64,000 nt of DNA, taken from the NCBI RefSeq assembly GCF_014199255.1, contig NZ_JACIJF010000010.1:88501-152500 (forward strand), read 5' to 3'. The notes beneath the pieces were generated by a model. That model was not told the origin of the DNA. It saw nothing but the letters and a program-made list of their open reading frames with translations, and searched no databases. Positions 26,779 through 36,935 of this stretch are shown in pieces. Both the position numbers and the translations under genes were made by a program. Position 1 is the stretch's first letter. Each line of letters opens with the position of its first letter. This stretch comes from Sphingomonas xinjiangensis. Its GTDB lineage: Bacteria; Pseudomonadota; Alphaproteobacteria; Sphingomonadales; Sphingomonadaceae.

Positions 26779-28608
26779 TCAGAATTCGCGCCAGTCGTCG
26801 CTGCTCGTGTTCCGGACCAAGGCCGCAACTGCCTTTGGCGGAAGTCGCTTGGGTGTACCGCCAGTGAAGCTTGCCTTTTGCGGACGGGGTGCACCGCCGC
26901 TCGACACGCGGAACTGACTTGCCTTGTCGGCCAGTTGCGTCACTTCACTGGCCAGATTGCGCGCCGCTGCGGACGTCTGCTCCACCATCGCCGCATTCTG
27001 CTGAGTCGAATGATCCATCGTGCCGATGGCGGTGCTCACCTGCGTGATCGCGGTCGACTGCGCCTGGTTGTCCAGCGCAATGCGTCCAAGAAGCGCGTGC
27101 ACTTCGCCGACATCGCCGGAGATATGCTCCAGCGCCGTGTCCACCTTTTGCACCATGTCGACGGCAGCGACGATGTCGGTCTGCGTCGCGGTCAGCTGGT
27201 CGCGGGCGCGGCCAGCCTCTTCCTCCGCGCGCATTGCGAGTGCGGAGACCAGATCGGCCACCACGGCAAAGCCGCGTCCCGCTTCGCCTGCGCGGCCCGC
27301 TTCCACCGCAGCGTTCATCGCCAGAACACGCGTCTGGAACGCGATCTTGTCCAGTCCTTCGATGACGCCGTCGATGCCCTTGGCGCTGTCCGCGACGCGG
27401 CTCATTGCCTGAACGGCTTCCTCGGCCACGGAACGCCCGTTCGCGACGGTGCTGATCGCGCCATTGGCGCGGTCAACGGTTTCGTTCGCGGCCGTGGCTG
27501 TGGTCTTCAGGCGGCTGTCCATCTGCGTCACCGCAGCGGAGGTCTGCTCCAGGCTGGCGGCATTCGCCTCCGTCCGCCGGGCCAGGTCCTCCGACGCTTG
27601 GGCGATTTCGCCCGATCCGGTGCGCACCGAATGGGCCGACTCGATCACCGAGGCGATCAGATCCCGCAGGCTTTCCACCGCAGCGTTAAAGTTGCTGCGT
27701 ACCGACGCGTATTCGGCAGGGAACTCGCGTGTGATCGTCGCGGTAAGGTTGCCGGCTGCAACCTCTGCAAGCTGCGAGGAGATTGTTTCTACGACCATCT
27801 TCTGTTCGGCTTCGGCCTTGGCCGAAGCAGCTTCCGCCGCCTGCTTTGCCCGTGCGGCATCGCGGAACACCAGCACGGCCCGGGCCATGTCGCCCAATTC
27901 ATCGCCGCGACTGGTGCTCGCCACCTCGAGGTCGTTGCGGCCCGACGCCAATTGCGCCATCGTGTTGGTCAGCCCGCTGATGGGAGCGGCGATCAAGCGG
28001 CTGAGCACTATGGCCAGCGTGATGGCAATGCCGATCAACAAGATACCACCGACGATCAGCACCGTGGTGGCGGACTTGATCGCGGTCTCCTGCGTCGCCG
28101 ATCCGCTTTCGATCGACTTCATCGCGGAGTCGCGGATATCGCGCAACGGTAGCACAGCTGCGCTCACCAGAACGGCCTTACCGGCGGACTGCACCTCGGC
28201 CTGTGCAGCGTCCCGCTGCCCGCCCTTGACGAGCTTGATCAGCCGATCTCCCCATTTTTCACGCCAAGCGACCGTTTCCTCGCGAGACTTCACTACCGCA
28301 GCGCGCAACGCCGGATCTTCCAGCTCGCGCTCCAACTCGGCGGAGTCGCGATCGTAATCATCGCGCCCTTCATAGTAGGACTTGAGGTAGCTTTCATCGG
28401 CCGTGACGAGGAAACCGCGCATCTGGCTGTTCTGGCGCAGCAGCGCCGTCTCCAGGCCAAGCGCCTTGGCGTATTTCGACTGCGCCGCGTTGTTATCGGC
28501 CGTTGCAGTTTTGATCAGCGAGATGTTGGTAAAGAAGACTGCCATCATCGCTGCCGCCGAGGCACAGACGATCAAGAAGGACAACGCCAGCTTTCTGGGA
28601 ATTTTCAT
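26779..28608 (-). CDS. Methyl-accepting chemotaxis protein
   Basis: A receptor of about 609 residues (MKIPRKLALSFLIV start). It has a first membrane helix at 8-27, a helical periplasmic sensor (about 35-180), a second membrane helix at about 184-206, HAMP segments (206-330) and a cytoplasmic signalling hairpin. The hairpin tip reads GRGFAVVADLVSALAMRAEE, where most receptors have VVAxEVRxLAxRS, so residues that usually contact CheA/CheW are changed. The C-terminus is DDWREF, resembling the xWxxF CheR/CheB tether. No che genes are nearby. Confidence 0.88.
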   Translation of the reverse strand: MKIPRKLALSFLIVCASAAAMMAVFFTNISLIKTATADNNAAQSKYAKALGLETALLRQNSQMRGFLVTADESYLKSYYEGRDDYDRDSAELERELEDPALRAAVVKSREETVAWREKWGDRLIKLVKGGQRDAAQAEVQSAGKAVLVSAAVLPLRDIRDSAMKSIESGSATQETAIKSATTVLIVGGILLIGIAITLAIVLSRLIAAPISGLTNTMAQLASGRNDLEVASTSRGDELGDMARAVLVFRDAARAKQAAEAASAKAEAEQKMVVETISSQLAEVAAGNLTATITREFPAEYASVRSNFNAAVESLRDLIASVIESAHSVRTGSGEIAQASEDLARRTEANAASLEQTSAAVTQMDSRLKTTATAANETVDRANGAISTVANGRSVAEEAVQAMSRVADSAKGIDGVIEGLDKIAFQTRVLAMNAAVEAGRAGEAGRGFAVVADLVSALAMRAEEEAGRARDQLTATQTDIVAAVDMVQKVDTALEHISGDVGEVHALLGRIALDNQAQSTAITQVSTAIGTMDHSTQQNAAMVEQTSAAARNLASEVTQLADKASQFRVSSGGAPRPQKASFTGGTPKRLPPKAVAALVRNTSSDDWREF

Positions 28609-28696
28609 CGATGTCAGCATAAGTTGGCGGCCCCTCTTTTAGTTCGGTCGGTCTTGTTGGTAGGCTCCGCGGCAAGAGCGTTGCCGCGGAGCTGGT

Positions 28697-31207
28697 TTAG
28701 AAGGAGAAACGGATCGCGCCCGCGACGGTGCGCCCATTCAGTGCACGGGCGGTAACAACTCCGGTCGCAGGGATTGCCGGCTGCGTCACGTCGGTCAGCG
28801 CCAGCACGTCGAACAGGTTGTTGGCCGTCAGCGACAGTTGCACCTGGTCAGACAGGCGGTACTGCACGAACCCGTTGACCAGCGTATAGCTTGGCATGCG
28901 GAGTTGGTTAGAATCCTGCGCGAAACTGCCGGTCGTGCCGATGATGTTCGTACCGATCGTGAACGCCTTGGTTTCAAACTGCGGCGTGACCTCGAAGATT
29001 AGGTCGGGCTGGTGTCGCGGCGTGTTGCCGATCACCGCCGCATTGAACTCGTCGCCCTCGATCGACGCATCGGTCCAGGTTGCGCCGGCACTGATGCTGA
29101 ACGGCCCATAGCTGTAGCTGCCCTCGAACTCGAGCCCGACGGCGCGATAGGTGCGGAAGATGCGCTCCACCTGCGCCACGACACCGGCACCGCCGCTGGC
29201 GTTGATCTGCAGGTTGCGCTCGTTCGTCTGTGCCCAGAAGCCCGTCAGGTTGAGGCTCAAATCGTCCCGGCGGTACTTCACGCCGACTTCCGCCTGCTTG
29301 ACGGTGTCGTAAGCGTCCGCATTGTCCAGCAGATCACCGCAGACGGGGCTCACCGCCGGGGTGAAGAGCACACGGTCGGCGGCACCGCGTCCGCCGCGGC
29401 TGTAGCGCGCGAACAACGCCAGCGGCTCTGCGACACGATAGTTGATGCCTGCCGAGTAGCTGACATAATTGTAGTCGAAGTCGACCGGCGCCGGGGTGGT
29501 AAGCGGCAGCACGCTGCTGCGCGCTTCCGCTGGCGTGATCACGCCATTGCCGTCGGCATCGAACGGCGCGATGCCCACGCGGCCGCCGCCCAACTCGGAC
29601 CCGAAAACCGATCCTTCGGCCTTGCCGCTGTTGGACCGGATGCTGCCGCCGATCGCGACCTTGCCGACATGATAGTTGATCGAGCCGTAGGGCGCGTTGG
29701 TGTGGAAATCGACGTCATACTTGCGGCGCGATCCGGCATTCACCAGAATTGCGCTATAGCCGAACACACCCGCCTGGGTCTGCGGCACGCCGGTCGCGGT
29801 GGTCACGTCAACCAGTGCCGCTTCGCCATCGCCGTTCACGTCGGAAACGATCGAGCTGAACAACCAGTCGGTGTCCAGCGTCTGGCGCGCCTTGTAGAAG
29901 CCGCCCGTTACCGTCAGCTTGCCGGCACCCAATTCGAACACGCGGCTGGCGCGCAGATCGTTGGTCATGTTCGCCATGCTGTTGAGGTGGAAGTCCATCA
30001 GCAGCGAAGCGGCCAGCAGGCCGTTGCCGTTCAGCGAAGCCGGATCAGCGATCGCCTGACCTGCATTCGGGCCGGTCGCATATCGCAGCGTCGCACGCGG
30101 ACCGCCCAGCGTCGAAGCCACCACACCCGCTGGACCGACGGCCACAGGGTAGTTCTGGATCAGCTTGCCTGACATGTCGGCATAGCGGAAGCGCTCTGTT
30201 ACCGTCCAACCGCCCAGGTCGATCTGCGATTCCAGACCGATAGCCTTGGAAACGGCATGCATGCCGTCCCGGAGATCGTCGCGGTGTAGTTGATTGTCGC
30301 CGTCACGGTTCAGCACGTTGGTGATGTTACGCGACAACAGCGTGTCATGCCGCAGATTGAAGTTCGGCAGCGTCTCGTAGGTGGGATCATCGTTCGTACC
30401 GCTCACCGCCAGTGGATACTGGGTGTAGGTCGGAGCGTGATCGTCCAGATACTTACCGTTCAGGCGGATATAGCCGCCATCGAACTCTTTGGTGATGTTG
30501 GCCTTGATCTGGCCGCCGCGATAGGCGGTGTAGCCCGCCTCGCGCGGGCCTTCGCCTTCGCGGTAGAAACCGCCGACATGGAACCGCAGCGTGTCGCTCA
30601 GGCGCCCACCGTAGCGGAAGTCGGTCCGGTAGGATTCGTAATCCAGCCCGGCGCTTGCCTGGATCGCGCCGCCTTCTTCTTCACCGGACTGCGAGATGAA
30701 GTTGATCACGCCACCCGGCGCGTTCGACGCAAAGGTGGACGCCGATCCACCGCGGATAGCCTCCACTGCGGCAAGGTTCAGGTCGTTGCGCAGGAACAGG
30801 TCCGGGCTCAGGAATGCAAAATCGCCGAATTCCAGGATCGGCAGGCCGTCTTCCTGAAACTGCAGATATTTGGAGCCCGAGGAAGCGAGCGGAAGCCCGC
30901 GAATGGTGTAACTGTTGTTGCCGACACCCGCAGATGCTTCGACCCGGATACCGGGGATGTTGCGAACGATCTCGGCAACGGAGGAAGCGCCGAGCTTCTC
31001 GACTTCCTCACCTTGAAGCGCGCTGGTGGAGATCGCCGCGTCTAGCCGGTCGCGGCCCTTCGCCACGCCAGTTGAGAAAACCTCGCGCTTCTTCGTAGAC
31101 TCAGTAGTTCCGGATTCATTCGCCGACCCCGGTGCCACTTGAGCCTGCGCGGCCGAAGTCAGGATCGCTAGAGGCGCTGCCGCGATCAGAAGAGCGTTCT
31201 TGTTCAC
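28697..31207 (-). CDS. TonB-dependent outer-membrane receptor with EF-hand-like loops
   Basis: 836 residues from a GTG at 31207; a GTG at 31219 is the other choice. A signal peptide (NKNALLIAAAPLAILTSAAQAQ) is followed by a plug domain (VAEIVRNIPGIRVEASAGVG, APGGVINFIS) and a 22-strand barrel ending AIRFSF. Two predicted loops carry calcium-loop patterns: DVNGDGEAALVD (about 456-467) and DADGNGVITPAE (about 550-561, a canonical EF-hand loop). The ligand is unknown; phosphate-related neighbours suggest an organophosphate. Confidence 0.88.
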   Translation of the reverse strand: MNKNALLIAAAPLAILTSAAQAQVAPGSANESGTTESTKKREVFSTGVAKGRDRLDAAISTSALQGEEVEKLGASSVAEIVRNIPGIRVEASAGVGNNSYTIRGLPLASSGSKYLQFQEDGLPILEFGDFAFLSPDLFLRNDLNLAAVEAIRGGSASTFASNAPGGVINFISQSGEEEGGAIQASAGLDYESYRTDFRYGGRLSDTLRFHVGGFYREGEGPREAGYTAYRGGQIKANITKEFDGGYIRLNGKYLDDHAPTYTQYPLAVSGTNDDPTYETLPNFNLRHDTLLSRNITNVLNRDGDNQLHRDDLRDGMHAVSKAIGLESQIDLGGWTVTERFRYADMSGKLIQNYPVAVGPAGVVASTLGGPRATLRYATGPNAGQAIADPASLNGNGLLAASLLMDFHLNSMANMTNDLRASRVFELGAGKLTVTGGFYKARQTLDTDWLFSSIVSDVNGDGEAALVDVTTATGVPQTQAGVFGYSAILVNAGSRRKYDVDFHTNAPYGSINYHVGKVAIGGSIRSNSGKAEGSVFGSELGGGRVGIAPFDADGNGVITPAEARSSVLPLTTPAPVDFDYNYVSYSAGINYRVAEPLALFARYSRGGRGAADRVLFTPAVSPVCGDLLDNADAYDTVKQAEVGVKYRRDDLSLNLTGFWAQTNERNLQINASGGAGVVAQVERIFRTYRAVGLEFEGSYSYGPFSISAGATWTDASIEGDEFNAAVIGNTPRHQPDLIFEVTPQFETKAFTIGTNIIGTTGSFAQDSNQLRMPSYTLVNGFVQYRLSDQVQLSLTANNLFDVLALTDVTQPAIPATGVVTARALNGRTVAGAIRFSF

Positions 31208-31651
31208 TATTAAACCCACATCACCATAGCTCAGATGGGCCTGAGCCTTCTTGTGCTGCCCTCACCCCCCGCGAAGACAACTCACATTGTAGGACGGGTT
31301 TCTGCGAAGACGTGCAAAGCCATGCAATTTGGACGCACGGCTGGACCTTCGCCGCGGTGCAAAGTGAGCGCGGCAACGCAGCTCGTCGCTTTGACGAACT
31401 GCTTGCGACCTGTGTTCAGGCCTAAAGCGATACAGCACCCGGCTCGGCGATGGGATCTGGGCGAGACGCGATAAGCGGATGCCCCGGTTTCCTCGATCGT
31501 GCCTAAACGGCAACACAGCGACGCGAAGTCGCAATCATGGCGTGTTGTTTCCCAATTATTTCTCGCGGCACCGCCTGCCAGGGGACAGCGCCTCCTATGA
31601 TGACGACGGACGGCGTACCGCTCGTCGAAAATCAAACGAACAGGGAAACGA
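31208..31651. other. Divergent promoter region
   Basis: About 440 bp between the receptor and the porin genes, without a convincing gene. It must hold promoters in both directions. I saw no clear Pho box on inspection, which bears on the proposed phosphate theme. Confidence 0.5.
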
Positions 31652-33151
31652 ATGAAAAGGATCTTGTTGTCGGGTGCAGGACTGGTCGCGATCGCGCTTG
31701 CAACGCCGGCCTCTGCGCAGACCGCATCGACCGATCAGTCTGAACTTATCGCGTTGATCAAGGCGCAGTCGGAAGAACTCGCCGCCCTGCGCGCCCGTCT
31801 CGACAAGATTGAAGGCTCGCGCGCCGGCTCCGTCGCTGGTGGCGGCGCCGCGATGCCCGCGCCACAGAGTGCTGCGCCCGCGACCCGCATGGCGGTCGCC
31901 AACGAAGAGAACGCGCCCAGCTCCTTCGCGCCGCAGATCATACCGCCCGGCCCGGCGGATCAGGACATTGCACAGGCACGCGCGGCGATGAACGTCTCCA
32001 ACGTCACGACCGAATGGCGCGGCGGCGCGCCGACACTGCGTTCGGCGGACGGCAAGTACATGTTCAAGGTGCGCGGCCGCATCATCAATCATGTCAGCAC
32101 GACCTTCGGCTCTGACTATGAAGGCCGCAACATCACCACCACGGGCGCCCGCGCGTTGCGCATCGGCATCGAAGGCGCGGTCGGCGCGCACTTCTTCTAC
32201 CAGTTCGAAAACGACTTCGCTGAAAACACGTCGGACGTGGGCACCATGTTCGTCGGTTGGCGCGACACGGTAGGCGCCATCTCCTACGATGTCCGCTTCG
32301 GCAACATGTTCAACGACCGCAGCTTTGAAGGCTCCAGCGGTTCGGACGCACCCCCGTTCCTGGAACGCAACGTGGTCGCCACGTCGATCATCCCGCAGCG
32401 TGGCTTCTACGGCATCGCCTTGATGCCCCGTGTATTCTGGAGCACCGGTCACGCCTCGATCACGCTCAGCGGCGACAGCGTCGATGCCAGCCAGGCCATA
32501 AACGACAGCCGCACCGTGCTCGCGCGCGCCCACTGGAATCCATACAAGACCGACCGGTCAATGGTGCACTTGGGCCTTTGGGGCTTCGACGAAGCATTGT
32601 CGTCGAAGAGCCCGGGCGCGCTCACCCGTAACACGGTGATCGGTGGCCGCTTCAACGGCGCCTTGCGTGTTTCGACCGGCACGCTGGTCGGCGGCACCGG
32701 CACCACCGGCTATGGTGCCGAAGTCGGCGGCTATGTCGGCCCGGTCTGGGTCATGGGCGAAGCAGGCCGCCGCGAAGCGCGCCTGAACGCCGGACGCCCG
32801 GATCTGGAAACCAAGGCGTGGAGCCTTTCGACCGGCTGGTTCCTCACCGGCGATCTGCCCCCCTACAATCCGCGTCTCGGCACGTTCGCGCAGCCGCGCG
32901 TGCTGCGCCCGGTGTTCGACGGTGGGCCCGGCGCGATCGAACTTGTCGCCCGGTATGAAAATGTCGATTATTCCGGCCTTTCGACGGCTGGCGACGGGTC
33001 GGCAATCACGGCGGGCATGAACTGGTATCTGGATAGCATCATCCGCTTCCAGGCGAACTTCATCCAGTGGAAGACGAACAACCGCGCTGGTGCCTATACT
33101 GGCAAAGACAGCGGTCAGACGCTGAGCGCCGGCTTCGGCGTCACTTTCTAA
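31652..33151 (+). CDS. Phosphate-selective porin (OprO/OprP family)
   Basis: A 499-residue porin. It has a signal peptide (MKRILLSGAGLVAIALATPASAQ), a short coiled-coil (ELIALIKAQSEELAALRARL) that trimerises such porins, a Pro/Ala linker, and the Porin_O_P barrel beginning near TLRSADGKYMFKVRGRI and ending LSAGFGVTF. AGGGAAACGA precedes the ATG. OprP-type channels favour phosphate or polyphosphate; selectivity is inferred from the family. Confidence 0.88.
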   Translation: MKRILLSGAGLVAIALATPASAQTASTDQSELIALIKAQSEELAALRARLDKIEGSRAGSVAGGGAAMPAPQSAAPATRMAVANEENAPSSFAPQIIPPGPADQDIAQARAAMNVSNVTTEWRGGAPTLRSADGKYMFKVRGRIINHVSTTFGSDYEGRNITTTGARALRIGIEGAVGAHFFYQFENDFAENTSDVGTMFVGWRDTVGAISYDVRFGNMFNDRSFEGSSGSDAPPFLERNVVATSIIPQRGFYGIALMPRVFWSTGHASITLSGDSVDASQAINDSRTVLARAHWNPYKTDRSMVHLGLWGFDEALSSKSPGALTRNTVIGGRFNGALRVSTGTLVGGTGTTGYGAEVGGYVGPVWVMGEAGRREARLNAGRPDLETKAWSLSTGWFLTGDLPPYNPRLGTFAQPRVLRPVFDGGPGAIELVARYENVDYSGLSTAGDGSAITAGMNWYLDSIIRFQANFIQWKTNNRAGAYTGKDSGQTLSAGFGVTF

Positions 33152-33168
33152 GACAACCGCTATCCCCA

Positions 33169-33192
33169 GCCGCCGCTCCTGAGAGCGGCGGC
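33169..33192 (+). terminator. GC-rich hairpin after the porin gene
   Basis: A 10-bp perfect stem, GCCGCCGCTC pairing with GAGCGGCGGC, with loop CTGA, 18 bases after the porin stop. There is no clear T tract, so termination efficiency is uncertain. Confidence 0.6.
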
Positions 33193-33399
33193 TGAGCCAA
33201 AGCTGCTTGTTGGTCAAAAGCAAAAACTATTTCTGCACCAGATCATCGCCATCGGCATGGTCCACAGAAGACAACCCGCTCAACCGTCGACGCAGTGCCG
33301 TCCCGTGGGGCAGCACATGCGTGGAAGGCCAATAGCTACGACCGTTCGCCACGCGGTCATCAAGGCGCCGCTGCCACCAGCTTGTGACAGCTGGAGCGA

Positions 33400-34455
33400 T
33401 CATCGCCCCAATGCCGCGCGGATCGAAGCCCAGTCCACCAGCTTGAAGTTCTGCGCGCCGCCTTCGTTCACATTGTCCTGTACTGCGATCAGCCCGCGGC
33501 CATAAGCGCCGATGGCACCCGACCAGGCGTCCACGCCGTCGGTGCCGCTGACGCCGTCCACGCCGTCCTTGGCGGTGACGCGGAACCGGCCGACATAGCG
33601 CTCCACCCCCGGGACGGCGCCGACGGTCCAGACCGCGAACGCATCGTCCCCCTGGCTCGACACGATCAGGAAGGTCTCCCCGCCATCGCGCAACAGCGTG
33701 ACGCCTTCGACATCCGCGACGAGTCGGCCGTCGCCCACACCCGCCACGAGCGTGCGCGTGGCCGCCCCTTGTAGCGGGTAGCGCCACACGCCCTTCATCT
33801 CCTCGCCGATATAGAGCGTGGCGGTGGCATCGTCGATCGCGCAGCCTTCCGATTGCGAACCGACCGCGAACCGGCGCCGCTCGGTGCCCGACAGGGCACT
33901 CCCCTGCCCGTTCACGTCATACTCACGAACCTGGCCATCCTTGCCGATCACCACCGCGATGAGCTGGCCCGCGACACGGCCCATGCAGAAGCCATAGGGT
34001 TCGGCCAGGTCGGACTTGATGAACCCGGCGGGGCGTAACTGGCCGGCGCCTTCGAAGCGGTACAGCGCGACGCCCATACGGCCACGATCGGACGCGCCCG
34101 CGATGAAACCCTGCCCCTCCCCGCGCAGGTCGACATTGTTGAGCAAGCCTTCGGGCAGGAACTGGATCACGTCGCCCGCCAGGGCGAAGACATAGAGCCC
34201 GGCCTTCTTATCGGTGCCAAGCAGGATGCCGGGATGTTGCCTGCCCGCGAAGGACACGCCGTTCGCCCCGGTCCAGATCGCGGGATCATCGGCGGCGTCG
34301 GCAAGCTGCGTGGCAACGGCGGCGGTTTCCCCGTCGGCCGGAACGCTGGCCGTGGGCGCGCTGAAGCGGTGTGGCCGCTCGGTCTGCGCCGCGCAGCCGC
34401 ACAAAAGCAATGCAACCGTCATCGAACCGACGCCGAATCGTCTCCGCATTTTCAT
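33400..34455 (-). CDS. Beta-propeller phytase, lipoprotein
   Basis: About 351 residues. A lipoprotein signal (SMTVALLLCGCAAQ; Cys near 21) indicates outer-membrane or periplasmic anchoring. The mature part fits 3-phytase of the six-bladed propeller type: DDPAIW near the start, LLGTDKKAGLYVFALAG, NNVDLRGEG, EPYGFCMGR and QSEGCAIDD with IGEEMKGVWRY. These enzymes use calcium to hydrolyse phytate. AGGA precedes the ATG at 34455; ATGs at 34461 and 34449 are alternatives. It diverges from a TonB receptor 64 bp away. Confidence 0.88.
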   Translation of the reverse strand: MKMRRRFGVGSMTVALLLCGCAAQTERPHRFSAPTASVPADGETAAVATQLADAADDPAIWTGANGVSFAGRQHPGILLGTDKKAGLYVFALAGDVIQFLPEGLLNNVDLRGEGQGFIAGASDRGRMGVALYRFEGAGQLRPAGFIKSDLAEPYGFCMGRVAGQLIAVVIGKDGQVREYDVNGQGSALSGTERRRFAVGSQSEGCAIDDATATLYIGEEMKGVWRYPLQGAATRTLVAGVGDGRLVADVEGVTLLRDGGETFLIVSSQGDDAFAVWTVGAVPGVERYVGRFRVTAKDGVDGVSGTDGVDAWSGAIGAYGRGLIAVQDNVNEGGAQNFKLVDWASIRAALGR

Positions 34456-34519
34456 GTCCATCCTGTTGAGCACTCCGCATTCGAAGGGCCGATGGCCTGC
34501 GATGCAAGGGGGATATGAC

Positions 34520-36805
34520 ATGACTGTTTCACGCCTGCTGGGCGGAGCGGCGCTGGCTGCGCTCGCGGCCTGCATGACGCCGATCGCGGCATCGGCCCAG
34601 GACACCGAAACCGGACAGCCGGTCGCCGGCGGCAACGACGATGCACAGGCCGAGCAGCGCGCGCAGGAAGTCATCGTCACCGGCGAGATCTTCTTCCGCA
34701 ACCGCACCACCGATACCAACCCGGTGCTATCCTACGACCTGGAATATTTTCAGAAGTTCGAGCCGGTCTCGGTCGGCGAGATGCTGAAGCGCGTGCCGGG
34801 CGCCACCTTCAGCTCCGACGTGCTGGAATATGACCAGGTGCAGTTCCGCGGCCTTCCCGGCGGCTTCACCAATGTCCTGATCAACGGGCGGCGCGCGCCC
34901 GGCGGCTCCGCGGACGGCAGCTTCTTCGTCGACCGCCTGCCCGCCGAGCTGGTCGAGCGCATCGAGATCGTCCGTGCGCCGCGCCCCGACCAGCCGAGCG
35001 ATGGCATCGCCGGCACGCTGAACGTGGTGACCAAGGAAGCGGCGAGCTTCGAGGGCGGCTTCCTGAAGCTGGCCGGGCTGCTCAACACCCGCGATGGCGG
35101 CGTGCGCCCGTCGGCGGCGCTGGCCTATGCCGGCAAGATCGGCGCGGCAACCGATTACTGGGCGGCGCTCAACTACCAGAAGCGCCGCAACCCCAAGGAA
35201 AAGGTATCGTACCGCTTCGGTGGCGAACCGACCACCGACGATGAGCGCTTCCCCGCCGATGTGGCCGACAGCAACTACGCGACCGATCCCGAATTCGACA
35301 ATTTCGAGGCGCAGAGCGACACCCGCGACGGCACCGACATCTCGGGCAGTGCTGAGATCAGCCACCAGTTCGGCGAAGGCGGGCGGCTCCGCATCAACGG
35401 CTTCTTCGTCGACACGGATCGGCATGAGGACGAGACGTCGGTGACGTTCGATGGCGCCGACCTGGATTTCGACGGCGTCGAAGTGCAGCGAGAGCGCATC
35501 TCGCAGCAGAGCTACGCGATCACCAGCGACGCGCGCATTCCGCTCGGCGGGTTCACGCTCGGCGTGGCCGGCGGCTGGAATAAGTTCAAGGATAATACCG
35601 ACACCACCACCTTGGTCGGCGAGAACGAAGACGATTACGGCGATATCGAATTGGACGAAGCCGAGACGCTCGACATTGCCGATCAGGAATGGAGCGCCAC
35701 GGTGTTCGGTGAATTTGGCGGCGACAATCCGTTCAAGGCGAAGATCGGCTCGGACTTGCTGTTCAAGTCGCGCGACGGCGTGAACGATGGCACCTTCGCC
35801 ACCAACAGCTTCCGCATCAAGGAAGACCGGTATTCGCCCTATATCCGCCTGAGCTATGACGCGGGCCCGCTCAGCATCGATGGCGGCGTGCGCTACGAGA
35901 TCACGCGCCGCGATGTCACCGGCGAGACCGTGGCCGGAACTTCGTCTTACAGCGACGATCTGCTCAATCCCTCCCTCAGCCTGCGCTATTCGGTGGGGGA
36001 TGGCCAGTTCCGCGGATCGGTGGCGCGCACCATCCGCCGCCCGGATTATGACTTGCTGTCGCCCTTCACTGACGAGGAGACACCGGGCGACGACGACATT
36101 ACCACCGGCAATCCCGGGCTGCGCAACCAGCGTGCCTGGGGCGCTGATCTGGGATATGAGCACCGCATTGGCCGCAACGGCATCGCCGGCGTCAATTTCT
36201 TCTACCGCGACGTCAGCGACCTGATCGAACTGGTCTCGCTGGGCGAGAATCCCGACAATGAAGATGGCCAGGCCTTCACTCCGCAGAATATCGGCGACGG
36301 CAAGGCATGGGGTGTCGAGTTCGATCTGTCGGCGCCGCTGACGCTGTTCGGCATGCCCAACACCGGCATCTTCGCCAATTATACCTACCTCGACAGCGAG
36401 ACGACCGACCCGTTCACGCGGGAGAAGCGCCGCTTCAACAACCAGCCGCAGCATGTCTACAATGTCGGCTTCATCCACAATGTGCGCAGTGCCGGAATCA
36501 GCTTCGGCTCGACCATTTCAGGGCGCAGCGCGGCGAGCGAGTCCAATTTCGACGAGGTGGTGCGGCTGCGCTACGATCCGGACCTGGAGGCGTTCGTGGA
36601 AAAGCGGTTCGGCGACGCGGTGGTCGTGCGCCTGTCCGCGCAGAACCTGCTCGACCGTGTAAAGTATGAGGACTTCCGCAAATATGACGGCGACTCGCTC
36701 GCGGAGATCCTGGAGAACCGGCAAGCCGGCGATCTCGACGAATATGAGATCGAGCGCGAGCATTCAGGGCCGCTGGTCCAGCTGACCATGCGCGCCGCAT
36801 TCTAA
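34520..36805 (+). CDS. TonB-dependent receptor paired with phytase
   Basis: 761 residues from [13 protein letters not shown] signal peptide (to about residue 30), a TonB-box-like AQEVIVTG, a plug domain ([42 protein letters not shown]) and a barrel ending VQLTMRAAF are visible. Divergent pairing with a beta-propeller phytase is a layout I know from other phytate-degrading bacteria, and supports uptake of inositol phosphates or products. A hairpin terminator follows. Confidence 0.9.
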   Translation: MTVSRLLGGAALAALAACMTPIAASAQDTETGQPVAGGNDDAQAEQRAQEVIVTGEIFFRNRTTDTNPVLSYDLEYFQKFEPVSVGEMLKRVPGATFSSDVLEYDQVQFRGLPGGFTNVLINGRRAPGGSADGSFFVDRLPAELVERIEIVRAPRPDQPSDGIAGTLNVVTKEAASFEGGFLKLAGLLNTRDGGVRPSAALAYAGKIGAATDYWAALNYQKRRNPKEKVSYRFGGEPTTDDERFPADVADSNYATDPEFDNFEAQSDTRDGTDISGSAEISHQFGEGGRLRINGFFVDTDRHEDETSVTFDGADLDFDGVEVQRERISQQSYAITSDARIPLGGFTLGVAGGWNKFKDNTDTTTLVGENEDDYGDIELDEAETLDIADQEWSATVFGEFGGDNPFKAKIGSDLLFKSRDGVNDGTFATNSFRIKEDRYSPYIRLSYDAGPLSIDGGVRYEITRRDVTGETVAGTSSYSDDLLNPSLSLRYSVGDGQFRGSVARTIRRPDYDLLSPFTDEETPGDDDITTGNPGLRNQRAWGADLGYEHRIGRNGIAGVNFFYRDVSDLIELVSLGENPDNEDGQAFTPQNIGDGKAWGVEFDLSAPLTLFGMPNTGIFANYTYLDSETTDPFTREKRRFNNQPQHVYNVGFIHNVRSAGISFGSTISGRSAASESNFDEVVRLRYDPDLEAFVEKRFGDAVVVRLSAQNLLDRVKYEDFRKYDGDSLAEILENRQAGDLDEYEIEREHSGPLVQLTMRAAF

Positions 36806-36824
36806 AACGCCGCACCGAACGCCC

Positions 36825-36853
36825 GAGGGGAAGTGTCGCAGGCACTTCCCCTC
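36825..36853 (+). terminator. Perfect 11-bp hairpin terminator
   Basis: GAGGGGAAGTG pairs with CACTTCCCCTC around TCGCAGG, 20 bp after the receptor stop. CTTCAGG follows rather than a T run. It may act bidirectionally between convergent genes. Confidence 0.7.
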
Positions 36854-36935
36854 TTCAGGAAGTGCTTCGGCGCTGGAAGCTACCGGCGGCTTTGCGGCCG
36901 GTGCAATTCCCGCTCCCAATTGGGAGCGTAGCCGG

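Noticed and set aside
34727..36478. Long open frame opposite the second TonB receptor
   Set aside because: High G+C leaves antisense frames open; its composition is unlike a protein family, and the plus strand encodes a clear receptor.
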